From Siphlonurus alternatus (Eukaryota > Arthropoda > Insecta > Ephemeroptera > Siphlonuridae), in assembly GCA_949825025.1 (NCBI GenBank), contig OX463782.1:25880773-25944772 (forward strand): a DNA stretch of 64,000 nucleotides, written 5' to 3'. How positions within the stretch are numbered: position 1 is the first letter of the stretch; every line of letters starts with the position of its first letter. Shown here piece by piece: positions 1 to 12,309 of the stretch. The notes under the pieces were generated by a model. It was not told where the DNA came from. It saw nothing but the letters and a program-made list of their open reading frames with translations, and did not search any database. Both the position numbers and the translations under genes were made by a program.

Positions 1-224
1 CCGTGCTCCGAGTTGTCCTAGAAACACGTTTGGCTCTGAGCTGTCCGGCTCCCAGTCGACCGCGCTCCGAGTTGTCCGGATACCATATTCCTTTAATCAA
101 TGGATGCAAATATTTTTACTTGTACAGTATTATTATTATAATTACTTCATTCATGAAAAATTATATTAATCACAAGTTTCAAAAATTTTAAATTTTGAAC
201 CTGCTAGCTGTTTAAATACTTATT

Positions 225-318
225 AAATTAAATTAAATTAAATTAAATTAAATTAAATTAAATTAAATTAAATTAAATTAAATTAAATTAAATTAAAATA
301 AATTAAATTAAATTAAAT
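225..318. repeat. Pentanucleotide microsatellite (TTAAA)n
   Basis: About 18 tandem copies of a TTAAA/AAATT pentamer with one or two interruptions near the right end. It lies in the intron just before the first visible exon of the VPS4-like gene. The stretch 1-110 before it is more GC-rich, contains the phrase CTCCGAGTTGTCC twice, and shows no coding exon I recognise. Confidence 0.95.
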
Positions 319-459
319 ACTTTAAATTTTAAATGTAAATATTGCAATCTATTACATCAGCTGAAGGAAAATTTTGCAAGCTGAGGATCGAGCGTATATA
401 TGTATATAAAAATTATAAAATGTAAATATTTATGCTAAAATTGCACAATTTCTCATCAG

Positions 460-3187
460 GCTGTAGACAGCCGTGGAGTCGAGTCTTGTTGTATGGACCA
501 CCTGGTACAGGCAAGACCCGCCTTGCTCATGCAGTGGCCGCAGAGATCAATGCGGACTTCTACTGCATTTCCACTGCTGATCTGCTCTCCAGTTGGGTAG
601 GGGAGTCGGAGAAGTAAGTTTCATGAACAAGAGCTGTGATCTTTTTCAGATTTTTTTTGAGAATAATGGGAACTCCAGCTTACACTTTTAATAATTATTG
701 TAAGTTCGATCACACCCCCATGCCCCCTGGGGAGTTATTTAGAATTTACACCCTATCCTTCCATTAAAGATTCGAGTGAGCCTCCAGGCAGCAAGGTTAA
801 TGATTTCTTAAAAATAGTCCTTGTGCTCAAACATATTTGAAATTCTTTTATTATTATTAATAAAATAATAATAAAAAGAAATCTGTAAACTCTCAGTTAT
901 AACTACATACTATATGTTTTGTTATTTATGCATATTTTTTATGAATCCACCTTCAAGTTTGAAAGATTTACAGTAACAAAATGTATAATGTTAGTAATTA
1001 ACGTATAAATATTATATTTGTAATTTTTAGGCTGCTTAAATTTCTTGATTCATTGCAGTTGAATAAGAATAACTATATCAAGATAAATTATTTTACTGGG
1101 ATACCATGCCTTTGTACATTAATTTATATTTTGTTTTTTTAAGGATGATCCGTGAATTGTTCAGTCTTCCTAAGAAGGATGAACGCTTGTCTGGTGAATT
1201 TAAGAAGCCTATCATATTTATTGATGAAATTGACAGTCTCTGTCGTCGAAGATCTACTTCAGAAGCAGAACATGCCCGCAGGTTTGTTTACCTCAAATTT
1301 ATTGTTTTGGAAAAGGATGTAGTTAAATTACAATTTTAATAATTGCAAATTGTTGTGCTCCTGCCTCCACAGGCTGAAAACTGAATTATTGATTCAAATT
1401 GAAGAGGCTGCCAAAAAAGGAATATTTTTGCTGTGTGCCACAAACTGCCCTTGGGATCTTGATCCAGCATTTCTAAGACGATTTCAGCGTCGCATCTATA
1501 TTCCTACTCCAAGCAGGTCAGTCGCCGCTAATGGACAACCTACAGGATTTTTTTTATTGAAAATTGAACAGAGAGTATACCTAATTATGCTAGTCTGAGT
1601 GTTTTCAGATCTTTCTGAGGTATCTATTTTTTAAAAAATAGTTTCTGTATTCTGAAAAAATCTGAAATTTTTCAGAGTAGCATAATTTGGTACCCTCTTA
1701 TTCATTTCAGCAATAAAAAAAAAAAAAATAATAAAAAAAAAATAAAAAAATTGACCTTGCATTGAATAGCATTTTCTTTTGTTTTATTTATTCATATTCA
1801 TTAGATAAGTTTTACTTCATTTATTTATTTGTATTTTTTTTATTTATTAATTTTTTTGTGGTGTCGATTACAGTATTTAAGAAGAATAAAATATTTGGTG
1901 TAAAAATTCAAAACATAACATTGCTCTTTTTATTATGCTCATCTCATAAAGTTAAAAGTCTATTTCTATTTTTTAAAGTTATATAAATTAAATGTTTTTA
2001 TTTATGTTGGTTGATATGTCAATTTCACCGTTCAAGCAGAGAAAACAGTGACAGAAGATTGCTATTATTTTAGCAATATGGCAACTACTGTATACTCTAT
2101 TTTGAAGGGTCATATAAAAAAAAATCACTGGGTTGATGGATTGAAATCTATGTAATATATGTCATGTATGTTTTGGATATTTGGCCACAGAGAAGCAAGG
2201 CAGGCAATTCTGCAGCTCCACAGTGGACTGGCCCAGAAGAGTACTGCTGAGGATGGAAACTCTGAAGGCGCAGGCTCGCTGGACTGGACACCCTTGTTGG
2301 ATCAAACTGAGGGATACTCTGGCTCTGACTTGGCTGCCCTGACACAGTACGCTCTTCTGCAGCCAATCAGGGAACTTGAACATGCCACCCACTGGGCCTT
2401 CAAGAAAGGTGTGCAATCTGTGCATTGTGTTGAATTAAAACACAAGTTGATAAAATTTATATGGCATAGAATTTATATGGCATATTTGCATGTAGCGTAT
2501 GGATTACTTTCTGTGTTATGATATTTATGTATGTATAATAAGATGATCAATTGATTATATACTGTGCATCTGCAAATGGAAGAATGAAATATATGCAAAT
2601 ATATACCAAAATATAGTAACAAGTAATTAAACTGCTATTATGCATATTATAATACTAATAACATATGCTATAGTATTTATTTTGCAATGTATGCTATATT
2701 GTATTTTTATATAATATATATTATATTTAAATTTATTGAATTAATTCAGTACAATTAAATATTAAAAAAATTCAAATCTTTGAAATTTTTATAATTTTTT
2801 TATTCAGTTAAATATATTAAAACTTAAATTATTAATATTATAATTTTGTTTAGAATGAAATAATTTGATAAAATAATTGTCCTAAATTTTAGATGGATTG
2901 ATCGCCCCATGTGATCCTCAGGACCCATCTGCAATGATTTGCTCATTAAAAGAACTTCCACCAGCTATGGTGAGTATAGCATATAGAATATAATAATATA
3001 TATTATATAAAAAAAATGCATGTATATATATGCAGGTCTTAATTTGGTTTGAAAATTTTAAACTATAATTTAATTTTAGGTTGGTGCTAGAGATGTGAAT
3101 ATATGTGACTTCTTGAAAGCTTTATCATGCACTCCATCAACAATCTCCGGAGAAGACATTAAACTATATGAAAACTTTACCAAATAA
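460..3187 (+). CDS. VPS4: VPS4-like AAA ATPase, 3' part (six exons)
   Basis: Exons 460-613, 1144-1281, 1373-1516, 2191-2408, 2893-2969 and 3080-3187 (stop TAA) join in phase into 278 residues. In the family this is the ESCRT-III disassembly ATPase acting on endosomal and cytokinetic membranes. Seen in order: a PW motif, Walker [16 protein letters not shown], Walker B IIFIDEID, sensor ATN, arginine fingers in FLRRFQRR, then [15 protein letters not shown] and a [14 protein letters not shown] stretch matching the QPVR..ATHF region of VPS4. The C-terminal helix ends ENFTK rather than the usual EDFGQEG, and several linker positions differ, so it may be a divergent paralogue. The first exon starts in mid-codon; the N-terminal MIT domain and the start codon lie outside the window. 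All introns have GT..AG ends. A possible AATAAA signal lies near 3279. Katanin and spastin fit less well because of the QPIR/ATH signature. Confident of the family, less of strict orthology. Confidence 0.9.
1571..1698. mobile_element. Small inverted-repeat element in VPS4-like intron 3
   Basis: The left end (GAGAGTATACCTAATTATGC) and the right end read in reverse (AGAGGGTACCAAATTATGCT) are imperfect inverted repeats around an AT-rich hairpin. A related sequence ending CATAATTTGACACCCTC occurs near 11775-11805 downstream of RBM17. No transposase and no clear target duplication. Confidence 0.5.
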
Positions 3188-4367
3188 TTGATTTACCTGA
3201 ATTTAAATGTTAATATTTAATTTATGCCATAATAATTCTGTAAATTTTCATTGATATCAAAGTGCTTTTGTTTATATAAAATAAATTTAATTTAAAACAA
3301 TTACATTTGCTTCAAAATCACTCTTCCTCAACAATTCACAGTACACATATAATTATAATAAAAAAAGTTAATAATAAAAAAGGTTTTTATTTTATAAAAT
3401 ATACTATATATATATATATAATAATAAATGTATGACATGCATGTATATCATCATTATCAAATAACATGAACTTCATATATATAGCTAATGTATTTATATA
3501 AATATAAGTATTAAATATTTTTTAGAATAATGAAAATTTAGTTTTATGATCAATTAATATACGGACAAAGTGTGTGTCACAATTCAAGTTTCATTTTCAT
3601 GCAGTCATGGAATTTTGCAATGCTTTCTTCTTCTTTTTCTTTTTTTTTTCTTTTTTTTTTGGGGGGGGGGGAGAGAGAGAGAGAGCTTTGAAACTTTGTA
3701 TATCGTCGCCTCTGATGATAACTGAGATACATACCTTTGTTTATATTACCCGGCCTGGTAATAAATTAATTTATTATTTTTTTTCTTATATATAACGTAC
3801 TATAGCTTTTGAAGGGTTTTCTGCAAAAGTTGCATAAGAAATATTTTCATTTTAAATTTAAAAAGTGATATATACATAGATTTTATTTTACATACAATTT
3901 GTATGTCAAATTTAAGGAATCAATAAATTATTCTATTCTATAATATTCATCTATTCTATTCTATTCCATGTCAATAAATTTTTTATTTTAGTTGTAAATT
4001 GCTCTTCACCCTTCTAAATCCATTGGGGCCGGGATTATAGTGCTATATCGATTATACTTAATTGTGAAAAACTTAATCTATATCATAGAGATCTTGAAAA
4101 ATTAAATTACATAAGGTAAAATATATAAGTTTTTACTATTGGAGTTTTCTCTATATCATGTTTTATTCCACCCTTATTTTAAGTATATATTATAATATAT
4201 TCTGTGGTCCAAATTAAATTATCGAAATTGGAAAAAAATTATGATCTGCACTTAATTGGCTCATTTTAGCAATAGGAAATTTTAAATTTTCTGATTAATC
4301 GAGAGAGCTTTTTCGTTCCGATTCCGAAGCAGTTCTGGACGGTGTTAATTATTTTAAAATCGATATC
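3188..4367. other. AT-rich intergenic region with T/G/GA tracts
   Basis: This is the 3' flank of the VPS4-like gene. It holds T-rich, then poly-G, then GA simple sequence at about 3626-3686, a short TA run near 3405-3423, and otherwise unremarkable AT-rich sequence. I see no exon or RNA gene in it. Confidence 0.7.
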
Positions 4368-4594
4368 ATGGTCCATCCAGCATTGATAAAAAATAGAGGT
4401 GTCCGTCCTGACTGCATGAGGTCGCGGTACGTTCATCCCTCTCAGTCTCACCTCAGCGAATGCTGGGACGCGTAACAGGCCGCGTGGCCATGCACCATCC
4501 GTTTGATCCTCCTTTTACCTATATTCCTACCCATTACCCCGGCGCGAGCTGTAAGCTCTTATAGGGGTCTATAATCCTTGTAAAAAAAAAAAAA
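4368..4594 (+). mobile_element. 5S-SINE fragment, 5' truncated
   Basis: Matches the body and tail of the 5S-rRNA-headed SINE seen in full at 47608-47999: GAGGTGTCCGTCCTGACTG, then GAATGCTGGGACGCGTAA, GCGAGCTGTAAGCTCTTA and the tail CCTTGTAAAAAA. The 5S-like head is absent, as expected for 5' truncation during reverse transcription. It has many substitutions relative to the other copies, so it is probably old. Confidence 0.8.
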
Positions 4595-4620
4595 TATGTC
4601 ATTATAATATATGATGGATA

Positions 4621-4974
4621 TTGACCTCATAAAGTACCAAGAGATGGCATTGAAAACAGCCTCTATAGAATCAGTATGACTCAACTACATGTGTACTTTA
4701 GCCAGTAGCAAAGCTCAGATATCAAAACAATGACACTTTTTAGAATCACTCAGGTAAAATCCACCAGATGTCCATACCTGTCTTTATGACGTCAATAATA
4801 TTGACCTCATAAAGTACCAAGAGATGGCATTGAAAACAGCCTCTATAGAATCAGTATGACTCAACTACACGTGTACTTTAGCCAGTAGCAAAGCTCAGAT
4901 ATCAAAACAATGACACTTTTAGAATCACTCAGGTAAAATCCACCAGATGTCCATACCTGTCTTTATGACGTCAA
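4621..4974. mobile_element. Head-to-tail dimer of a TA-flanked MITE
   Basis: Two direct copies (4621-4795 and 4801-4974) are almost identical over about 175 bp. Each begins TTGACCTCATAAAG and ends CTTTATGACGTCAA, which are inverted repeats of one another apart from one position. TA dinucleotides flank each unit (4619-4620, 4796-4797, 4799-4800, 4975-4976), as for Tc1/mariner-type insertion. Each right end contains a TGACGTCA palindrome. Confidence 0.75.
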
Positions 4975-5040
4975 TAGCATGGTAACAATACTAAAACAAT
5001 ATATCAATCAGCTCCTAGCTTATACTGAGTTATCATCATG

Positions 5041-5118
5041 CAATTAAAGTTTGATCCTCTGTATTAACTCTCTGTTATTATCAGAGTTGCTAACTCTGAT
5101 GAGGAATAACTTTAATTG
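5041..5118. repeat. Inverted repeat upstream of RBM17
   Basis: CAATTAAAGTT at the left pairs with AACTTTAATTG at the right, with an inner pair ATCAGAGTT / AACTCTGAT. It lies about 230 bp before the RBM17 start codon and could be a degenerate MITE or a hairpin in the promoter or 5' UTR. No promoter motif could be assigned with confidence between 4975 and 5347. Confidence 0.5.
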
Positions 5119-5347
5119 TGAGGAACTTTGTGTTATTATTTGTTCAAATATGGTTTGAATATTTCAACAATTTCCGCGCCATGGAAAAAAAAAAGTGAAG
5201 GATAAAATGCGAAAAGTGAAGTAAACAATTTTATGTAAATTTTGCTGCTTGGCCTGTTTTTTGATTATTTACTAAAATTTCAGCTGTTAATTCAGTCAAG
5301 TTTTGTCACCAGGGCCCAAAATTAACTAATTCATACATTGAGCAGCT

Positions 5348-8300
5348 ATGTCACTGTATGATGATTTAGGTTTAGACGGAATTAGAGAAAAAACGGAGCA
5401 AGTGGCTGGCTGGTCATCTAGCATCAAACTTCTACAATCACAGTTGCAGCTTAAAAAAACTGCTCAGATACAACAGGTCTGTGTTGCTGCTTTGAATATA
5501 ATGTATATATTGTATACCATTTGGTATAAGATGTTCACGATTGTAGCTGCATAATATTTGCATTAGTTCTCACAGCCCAGGAGGGATCAACATCGAAAAC
5601 CTGGAACTGTTCTTGCACCAGTCATTGACCTAAAAAAGCCTCGCAGGGATGATGATGATACCAAGATTTCTGCTGGATTTGTCAACTTTAGCGCAGGAAA
5701 AGTATGTTATTCCTACAATTCGTATTATATGTAGCATAATTGAAGGCTGATTTTGTGCAAGGCTTATTTTGTGCGTGTCAATATGCATATCAAATCACAC
5801 TGAAGCGGTTGCTGCGCACATTCAGCTCTGAGACCCTGACTGGATAGTATGAGCCTTGGATAAAAAATATACAGTTTATGCATGATTACAACTGCTAAGT
5901 CCTATTAATTATAATTACTTGCATGAGGAAGGGCTGCCATGATTCTGTGGCATTTTAACCATAATATTATTTATATGTTGAATAATATTGATGGTGCCGG
6001 GGCAATTCTGACTTGCAACGAATGACAGGAAGTGGTGAAAGTGACTTATACTTATCAGTTTTTGCTGTGCGATGGCTAAAATGATTAATAGCTATTCTTA
6101 TGACACTGCATGGCCACCTCATGATAATTTCTGTTAGTCTCTGTTTTGTTACTTTGTGTCATTCACTGTTAGAATTGCCTGCACAGTATATTATTAATAT
6201 AGCGTATTCTGTACATGCAGTACAATATATTAAATTCTCAAGCCCTCGTGATATTATATGGTGTTTAATTTGAACTGTCTGTGCAGGACTCAAGAAAGAA
6301 CTCGATGGCTGTACAGCAGAGCCATGCTACTGCCCCACCTGCTAACAATGAACTTGAGTGGAATTGGGATGATGAGTACGACCCTATGTGGCCCAATGAC
6401 TATGAGAAAGTAGTAAAAGGTAAAAATGGGGGAAATTTCATGACTACATATAAGAAATTAAAGTTAAATGAAGTATTCAAGTAAAAAACATCACTACCTT
6501 CCTTCTTGGAGTTCAAGAGGTTAAAATTTTGAAAAGTATGCATCAATGATACCATGCCACGCCACAACAAATAGTTGAACATTATACAGTGTGCGGAATC
6601 ACACTATGATTTGCATTGCATGCTGTGACATTTAACTTTTTGTTGTGGCACTGCATGGTATCATTGATACTTCCTTTCAAATATTTAACCAGTGGAATTC
6701 CTGTTTTTTTGGGGGTACAAAATTAAGTATTATGCCTTCAATACAATGATAAAAAGGTGAGCAGTGTACAGTAATTGAAACAATAACCAACAGCAGCCAA
6801 TTTATTCATAATTACAGTATGCATTCAAAGTTAACTGCAGTATGCATATTATGACTGTACTGTACAATATATAGGTAATATACTATAAACAAATTTACGG
6901 TATTTATTCTTTTTTGTAAATACAGTATACACTATAATAGTGTTTAAAGTAGAGTGAGCGATTGCATCTTTTTTAATTTTTTATTTTCTAAAAATAGTTT
7001 AAGCTGCCCTCTATTGAGAAATGAAAACCAAAAAATTCCATCTCAAATAGTTGCACCACAAAAAATTCCCAAAGTTGGTGTTTCGGAGGCCTTTGACGTG
7101 CAGCCTTATGGAACATAAAACCGCGTTTTACTCCAACATTTTCTGAACTATGCTACCATTTAAAAAATGCCTACGTAATCTATGATGAATTCTTTAATGG
7201 ATTTTTAACAGGGACCGGATGCACGCGTTTTTTTCGTGCATCAGAGATGCGCATCCGGATGCAAATTAATTTTTCGTGCATCCATGGATGCGCATCTGGA
7301 TGCAAATTTATTTTTCATGCATCTGGGATGCGCATCCGGATGCAAATTTATTTTCCATGCATCTGAAATGCGCATCCAGATGCATTAATTTTTTCCCGTG
7401 CATCTGGGATGCACGGATGCGGATGCAAGCCAATTTTTGCGCATCCGTGTGCATCTTGCATCTGCATCCGCATCCGATCTTTGGTTTTTATAATACACTT
7501 TGTTTCTTGCAATTTTAAACGACAAGTGGCAAATAAATGTTAAGAAAATGCCTTGTGTTAAAGATTTATTTAGAGGCCATTAGCAAAAAACCTGATAAAA
7601 AAGGAGAAAAAAAAGTGTTAAATGGATGCAAATTTATTTTTCGTGCATCCGTGGATGCGCATCCGGATGCAAATTTATTTTTCATGCATCTGGGATGCGC
7701 ATCCGGATGCATTCATTTTTTCCCGTGCATCTGGGATGCGCATCCGGATGCATTCATTTTTCCCTGTGCATCTGGGATGCACGGATGCGGATGCAAGCCC
7801 ATTTTTGCGCATCCGTGTGCATCTTGCATCTGCATCCGCATCCGATCCCTGATTTTTAAATAAAAATTTTTTTTTACGGAGCCGTTTTTTCGGAAAAAAA
7901 TCTTTAAGTTTTTGCGGGTTAATTCCCATAAGGATTTTCATGATTTTTTTCCAAGAAAACGACCCCGTAATTTTTTTTTTATTTGAAAATTCATTAAAGA
8001 ATTCATCATAGATTACGTAAGTATTTTTTAAATGGTACCATAGTTCAGAAAAAGTTGGAGTAAAACGCGGTTTTATGTTCCATAAGGCGAAACACCAACT
8101 TTGGGAATTTTTTGTGGTGAAACTATTTGAGATGGAATTTTTTGGTTTTCATTTCTCAATAGAAGGCAGCTTAAACTATTTTTAAAAAATAAAATATTAA
8201 AAAAAATGAACTCGCTCACTCTACTGTAAAAGATTTTACTAATCTACTGTAAAATATTAAATACAATATAATTTTTACCAAATTAAGTTTAAAATTTTAA

Positions 8301-11192
8301 TTATTATTAATTTATGTTAATTACAGTATTAAATGTAAAATGTAGGATAATTTAAATTATACAAAACATGAAAATAACTTTATAATTTATTTTTGTCATT
8401 ATTATGTATTTGAAATGTTTGAGATATTTCAAATTTGATTTGTCCATTTCATATTGATAAATGTTTATTCCTTGTTGTTAGACCTGAGAGACAAGCAAGA
8501 GAGAGAGAAAGATAAAGAGGATGAGGAGCGTAAAAGAAAGAACAAGGAGGACCGGGATAGGAGAACCAGGGAGAGGTGTGTACTAATATAATTTCCTTTA
8601 TACCTTAATTGCTATCAAATTGTTATTACATGTAGTAAGTTTTAATTAATTTTACATACTGTACATGAAGAGCAAGGAGGTCTTCATTTGTCTGATATTG
8701 GTTAATTGTTATGTTCCATTCCCCCATTTTTGTTTGGTTTATTTTTGGATACTACTTGCTGCTCAAACTTGCAAGATCTTCTAAACTTTTGTATTAGAGA
8801 TATTATCTAGTAGTATGTACTTGTTATTATAAAGTTGTCCATTAATTGTTTCTGTGTTTAGCTTGCGCACTAGATATGATGAAGATCGCAGAAAGGCTGG
8901 TTTTGCTGGGAGACCCGAGAGTGATGAAGAGGAGGAAGAAGAGACACCAAAGCCAGCACGTGCAGGTGTGTACACCCACGTAATAGGAAAAGTTGACTGA
9001 AAGACACTAATTTTTTTTTATTGCTCTCTTTTTGCTAGATCAGAATCAATTAGGTACTTTCAAAGTAATTGAATTTTCTTTCTAGTGAGTTTTTCAAATA
9101 AGATGTTTTGAAAATATTTCAATTTCATTTGTCTATTTATTTTTTTGTATAAATACTGTACTACAATATATTTTTATATTTCAGTGACTTCTTTGCTTTG
9201 CTTTTTATGTTTTTATATGTGTGCTGAACAGGTGGGGTGGCGATTGCACCTCCTCCTTCTCTTCAAGAAACTTCAAATGACTCTCCAAAGCGCCCTTCTT
9301 TTAGCGGAGAAAGTTTTGGCATGAGGGGAGGAAGCTCCGTGGCAGCCAAGATAATGGCTAAGTATGGTTTCAAAGTAAGTATGCTCTAGAGTGATCCTAT
9401 CATTTTTTTTTTAATACAATATTAATGAAGTCCCCATGAAATTTCTACGCACCAGTTTTACACTTTAAAGCATGTTATTTGATTAGTACAGAGTATGTAT
9501 ACAGTATAATTTATGTGTACTTAAACTTTCTCGGTATGAAAATCTTAATAAATTTTTATACTTGTTGAAAAAAATTTAAGGAAGAAAGCAGTAATTTCTA
9601 TACTTTCATTAACTGAGTGTTAGTACCTAAAAACAGAGCAAAGATATTATTCCAGATGTCAAGCAGAAAGAGATGAACAAATTTTATATTTGCAGTACAA
9701 CAGGGAACTTGTGTACCTCTTACTACTTCAAGTGAGAATATCAAATTAATTTGACTGCAATTTTTATTTAATTTATCATGTTCAAATATTTAAAGATTGT
9801 TTATCTTATTTTCTAGGTTTAATTTACCTATATAGTGATAATGTGCTTACGTGACGTTATTATAATGAAATGGGCCCCACCTCCACCACTATTTTTTTCC
9901 CCCTTCCTTCAACTAAATATATCTCTGTTTAAAGGAAGGACAAGGGCTGGGCAAGAAGGAACAAGGCATTTCAATGGCTCTGCAAGTTGAGAAGACTAGC
10001 AAGCGAGGTGGTCGAATAATCAGCGATAAGGAGGCAATGATGACGGCTGTGCCCCCAGGACCTGGGTCTCCACTCCAGGCAGCAGGGAGCTCTGGCACTG
10101 CCTCTCCTCCGCCACCACAGAGTCTGTTTAATGCCATGCCTCCTCCATCAAACCTGACAGGGCCTCAGTCAGACAAACCAGAGCCCAGTATCACTGAAAT
10201 GATGAAAAATCCTTCCAAAGTTGTGCTTCTTCGGGTAAATAACATTTTTTTTTCTTTATTTTACAGACTTTGTTTGTTTCATTCTTTTGTTGGGTAATTT
10301 TATTCTAAAATTCTATTCATTTCATTGAGATGAAAATGTTTTATTTTTTAACAGAATACAGAAAAAAATATGCTTAAAAAACAACTATTTTTCTAAAAGT
10401 TAATCCAATTGTGAATTTCTATCTTGTGCTTACAGAACATGGTGGGTCCTGGTGAGGTTGACGAGGACCTTGAACCTGAGGTCAAGGATGAATGCAACAC
10501 TAAGTATGGAGATGTGATCAAAGTTATCATCTACGAGCAGACCAATGTTCCACATGAGGAGGCCGTACGCATATTTGTTGAGTTCAAGCGGATAGAATCT
10601 GCAATAAAAGGTATGTACCAACCGTGTGAATGAATTTCTTTTTGGATTTGACAATTTTATGCATTTTTAGAAGTTAGCAAATACAATAGTAAATTAAATA
10701 AGGAATTCATAATTAGTTTTAATGTTTTAAAAAATGAGATGGAAATTTAGTCAAAAAAATTTCTGTTACGAAATATTACACGAAACTTTAATGCATCAGT
10801 TTTAATTATTATTATTATTATTTTTTTGCTCTTACATAATACAGATATTTCATTAAGTAGAGTGTATGTATATAAATAGGCAGCAATGGACAATTTATGG
10901 GCTAGCTTGCAGCAAAATTTGTACTCTGTATGCTAATTATAAGTCATCTAGTATTAAAAACATGTAATGTAAATATCACGTACAGAAAGAGCAGGAATAT
11001 TTATTTTGCTCTCCCATTTTTGTAATTTACATGGGGGGGGGGGGACTCATTGATAGACTATAAATTGTATTCTATATGTGTATATTTTTTTTAACAGCTG
11101 TTGTGGATCTAAATGGAAGATTCTTTGGAGGCCGCCAAGTCAAAGCTGGTTTTTACAGCTGCGAAAAATTAAATAATTTAGAACTTCTCTAA
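5348..11192 (+). CDS. RBM17: RBM17 / splicing factor 45 (SPF45), nine exons
   Basis: Exons 5348-5476, 5576-5701, 6287-6419, 8482-8575, 8862-8965, 9232-9374, 9935-10234, 10436-10610 and 11098-11192 join in phase into 432 residues (human protein about 401). The family is a nuclear spliceosomal protein acting in 3' splice-site choice. Visible: the conserved N-terminus MSLYDDLG..., LLQSQLQLKK, TVLAPVIDLKK, the DEYDPMWPNDYEKVVK box, a charged R/K/E/D stretch (exon 4), an acidic PESDEEEEEE segment, a G-patch (AAKIMAKYGFKEGQGLGKKE...) and a C-terminal U2AF-homology RRM (VVLLRNMVGPGEVDEDLE to GRFFGGR, where RFF fits the R-x-F ligand-binding motif). The start is the family start, ATG at 5348. Intron 3 (6420-8481) is swollen by a foldback transposon that itself carries a hAT-like element. 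The gene converges on GILT about 1.1 kb downstream. Exon 7 carries a longer proline/serine-rich insert than vertebrate homologues. Confidence 0.96.
6534..6672. mobile_element. Hairpin MITE in RBM17 intron 3
   Basis: The left arm (ATCAATGATACCATGC...CCACAACAAATAGTTGAA) and the right arm (TTTAACTTTTTGTTGTGG...GCATGGTATCATTGAT) are inverted repeats of about 45 bp around a short loop. No clear target duplication. Not coding. Confidence 0.7.
6948..8225. mobile_element. TTAA-type foldback element, copy A, interrupted by a hAT-like element
   Basis: Long arms of about 260 bp begin AGTAGAGTGAGCG and end CGCTCACTCTACT. They are flanked by TTAA at 6944-6947 and GTAA (a mutated TTAA) at 8226-8229, as expected for piggyBac-like or similar TTAA-inserting MITEs. 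The same family lies uninterrupted at 20559-21220 (662 bp). Here the centre holds a 643-bp hAT-like insertion (7209-7851). It lies inside RBM17 intron 3. Confidence 0.88.
7209..7851. mobile_element. hAT-like non-autonomous element with GCATCCGGATGC arrays
   Basis: Starts CAGGGACCGGATGC and ends GCATCCGATCCCTG. It is flanked by perfect 8-bp direct repeats ATTTTTAA (7201-7208 and 7852-7859), the hAT hallmark. Both ends are packed with palindromic units such as GCATCCGGATGC and GCATCTGGGATGC repeated every 45-50 bp. The middle (about 7490-7620) is unique AT-rich sequence without a transposase. Apparent ORFs across the arrays are repeat artefacts. Confidence 0.88.
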
Positions 11193-12309
11193 TGAAATAA
11201 TCATTGAATTGTTTCACTGTTTCAATTTTCATAAATAAATGTAACAATATCATACTGTAATAAAAATTTAATTATAATAAAACAACAAACAAATACATAA
11301 TTCTCATTTCAGTACCTCTTTATATACACAATGTTCTTACATTAATTTGTGTAAATAATAATTTAACAGAAGTGAAGAACAAGTGGCCCCCAACAAAAGT
11401 AGAGTATTTCAGTCATGTACAGGCATGTGGTAGCACCTGCAAAAAAATAAAAAAAAAATAAAAAAAAAAAATAAAAAGCGTTGTTTAATAAATATATAAG
11501 TGGACAGCCTGCATGATTTTTTATTGCAATTTTTATTGCAAAAATGAATAGAAAGTATATTGCTAGTTTTTTTTTTTTTTCAGATTTTTTTGAGTCCCAA
11601 AATTATTTTTAAAAATTATTGAAAGTTCTGAAATTTTCGTTGGTCACCCTGGATACTTAATAAAAGGGACCTGGTTTTAATGCCTATTTAACAGTTTCAG
11701 TTTCAACAATTTTTATAAAAATACTAAAAATAGTATTTGGACTTGAAAAAAATTTAAAAACAAAAACAAAACAAAGTATCATAATTTGACACCCTCTATT
11801 CATTTATGGAATAAAAAACAAATTATGCATTTTGTCCATTTAAAGAGTACTATCACCCATCGAAAGGAAGTCTTTTTATAAGTTCTATGCAATTGGTTGA
11901 ATGTGAAAGATGATGTTGTTGATAATTAATGTTAGAACATAAATTAGAACATAAAAATATAAGTTTTCTTTCCTAACTTAGATATATGAACATAAAATTT
12001 TTGGTAAGTAAAAGAGAGACAATTAATAATTAAGACAAATTTGAAAGACCATGGGTTCTGCCATGGTGGTTGGTGGTAGTAAAATGTTAAAATTATATTA
12101 TATAAATAAATAAATAAATAAATAAATATATATATATATATATATATAAATACTGACTGAATAATAGTGATGCAGAAAATTTAAATTTACCAACAGATGT
12201 GCATTAATTTTAAAATATCCAATTATATTTAATATAATCAATCATTTAAGTAATTTATTGCAGTTAAATCATGGTTACTGAGGAAGAAAATATACTGATA
12301 ATAAAATAA
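11193..12309. other. Convergent RBM17-GILT intergenic region
   Basis: Contains the RBM17 3' UTR, with AATAAA-like signals near 11232 and 11261, poly-A and poly-T runs near 11440-11480 and 11565-11580, a degenerate relative of the VPS4 intron element (about 11550-11810), and AAAT/TA simple repeats at about 12103-12148. No gene recognised. Confidence 0.7.
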
